NCBI GenBank assembly: GCA_032433765.1
Contig: JAVIAB010000024.1
Location: 15,765,648 to 15,829,647, forward strand
DNA length: 64,000 nucleotides
Direction: 5' to 3'
DNA from: Megaustenia siamemsis
Taxonomy: Eukaryota > Mollusca > Gastropoda > Stylommatophora > Ariophantidae
Positions within the stretch are counted from its first letter, which is position 1. Each line of letters begins with the position of its first letter. Below the pieces are notes generated by a model that worked only from the letters and a program-made list of their open reading frames with translations, was not told the DNA's origin and made no database searches. A program made the position numbers and the translations under genes. This document shows positions 62,986 to 64,000 of the stretch, piece by piece.

Positions 62986-64000
62986 GGGAAAAGAATGAGG
63001 AGGAGGAAGATAAGAGGGGGAAGAAGAAAGAGGAGGAGGAAAAGAATGAGGAGGGTGAGAAGAAGAAGGAGGAGGAGGAGACGACGAAGAAGAAGAAGGG
63101 GAGGAGGGGGAGAAGGGAAGAAGAAGGAAAAGGAGTAGGAGGAGAATAAGGAACAGGAGGAGGAGAAGAAGGAGGAGAAGAAAGTAGAAGAAGAAGGAGG
63201 AGGGGGAGAAAAAGTAGAAGAAGGAAAATAAGAACAAGGAGGAGGATAAAAATGTAGAAGAAGGAAAATAAGAAGAGGAAGAAGAAGAAGAAGGAGGAGG
63301 ATAAAAATATAGAAGAAGGAAAAAAGAAGAGGAAGAAGAAGGAGGAGGAGGAGGATAAAAATATAGAAGAAGGAAAAAAGAAGAGGAAGAAGAAGAAGGA
63401 GGAGGAGGATAAAAATATAGAAGAAGGAAAAAAGAAGAGGAAGAAGAGGAAGGAGGAGGAGGATAAAAATATAGAAGAAGGAAAAAAGCAGAGGAAGAAG
63501 AGGAAGGAGGAGGAGGATAAAAATATAGAAGAAGGAAAAAAGCAGAGGAAGAAGAAGAAGGAGAAGGAGGATTAAAAAGTAGAAGAAAAAGAAGAAGAAG
63601 GAGGAGGAGCAGGAAGAGGCGAAAAAAGTAGAAGGAGGAGAAGAAGAAGAAGAAGGAGAAGGAGGAGAAAAATGTAGGAGGAGGAGGAGAAGAAGGTGAA
63701 GGAGAAGGAGGAGAAAAATGTAGGAGGAGGAGGAGAAGAAGGTGAAGGAGAAGGAGGAGAAAAAAGTAGGAGGAGGAGGAGAAGAAGAAGGAGGAGGAGG
63801 AGAAAAAAGGAGGAGGAGAAGAAGGTGAAGGAGAAGGTGAAGGAGAAGGAAGAGAAAAAAGTAGGAGGAGGAGGAGAAGAAGAAGAAGGAGAAGGAGGAG
63901 AAAAATGTAGGAGGAGGAGGAGAAGAAGGTGAAGGAGAAGGTGAAGGAGAAGGAAGAGAAAAAAGTAGGAGGAGGAGGAGAAGAAGAAGAAGGAGGAGGA
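62970..64000. repeat. GA-rich (GGA/GAA) array with 55-60-bp higher-order units
   Basis: Purine-only plus strand. At 63240-63570 a unit with ggataaaaatatagaagaag recurs about every 60 bp. At 63660-64000 a unit gaggaggagaagaaggtgaa ggagaaggaggagaaaaatg tag recurs. It runs off the window end. Glu/Lys/Arg frames are artefacts. Confidence 0.95.

Noticed and set aside
62911..64000. Pro/Ser-rich minus frame and Glu/Lys-rich plus frame
   Set aside because: Artefacts of the GA-rich array.

Overview
The window looks like a gene-poor, repeat-saturated piece of an animal nuclear genome. I infer a lophotrochozoan, most likely a mollusc, from the mix of RTE-like LINEs with (ATG)n tails, several tRNA-derived SINEs, very abundant minisatellites, an EGF-rich secreted-protein fragment and a neuropeptide-type GPCR fragment. 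No prokaryotic operon, CRISPR array, phage or intact viral gene is present. Species and family names could not be confirmed by search.

Host-gene traces are few. (1) An EGF-like, cysteine-rich fragment with a signal-like N-terminus lies at 21.08-21.49 kb. (2) A rhodopsin-like GPCR fragment (TM3 to C-terminus) with one in-frame stop lies at 56.22-56.94 kb. (3) A possible ciliary-type promoter (RFX X-box plus NRF1-like motif) with a short open frame lies at 38.24-38.80 kb. Everything else recognisable is mobile or tandemly repeated DNA.

Mobile elements. LINE A has three subfamilies (A1, A2, A3), which share the RT C-terminus and a (GAT/ATG)n 3' tail but differ in 3' end; about 25 fragments lie on both strands. 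LINE B has one long uninterrupted reverse transcriptase frame (44.0-45.5 kb) plus 3' scraps. LINE C, D and E are present as fragments. SINE1 (tRNA head, conserved 3' hairpin, TTTAC-rich tail) has about 13 copies, SINE2 and SINE3 are tRNA-like, and SINE4 is GATA-tailed. There is one internally deleted hAT transposon with terminal inverted repeats and an 8-bp target duplication (36.37-37.18 kb), and two long inverted-repeat structures (52.3-53.6 and 53.6-55.3 kb). The second carries a hammerhead-ribozyme-like motif, as in Penelope-like elements. Target-site duplications read directly from the sequence support many nested insertions.

Tandem arrays (units of 15 to 84 bp) fill roughly 18-20 kb. 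The most interesting pattern is that several arrays were seeded inside or at the end of LINE copies. A 36-bp array splits the LINE D reading frame (28.26-29.91 kb). A 57-bp array and a related 54-bp array match the LINE D 3' end (30.66-30.86 and 33.23-35.22 kb). A 43-47-bp array derives from the LINE A3 3' region (49.29-50.1 kb), and a 15-bp array abuts a triplicated LINE B 3' end (60.57-60.87 kb).

A second unusual pattern is a composite 3' module: a 'ctcatatctt' minisatellite followed by a conserved tail of about 330 bp. It occurs twice, 35 kb apart, and each copy follows a different host-gene fragment (EGF-like, then GPCR). This is the best candidate in the window for an undescribed gene-fragment-carrying mobile unit.

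Layout: 0-5 kb LINE A/C, SINE1/2/3; 5.6-6.1 array; 6.5-11.2 SINE/LINE mosaic; 11.9-15.8 arrays; 16-20.8 nested LINE A; 20.8-22.8 EGF fragment and module; 22.8-26.5 LINE D and 34-bp array; 26.8-30.9 LINE D with LINE E, array and SINE1 nested; 31-35.3 arrays; 36.4-37.2 hAT; 38.2-38.8 unique; 38.8-45.8 LINE/SINE, arrays and LINE B; 45.9-51.5 arrays; 51.8-55.3 inverted-repeat elements; 55.5-59 GPCR block within an array; 59.7-64 LINE/SINE and a GA-rich array.
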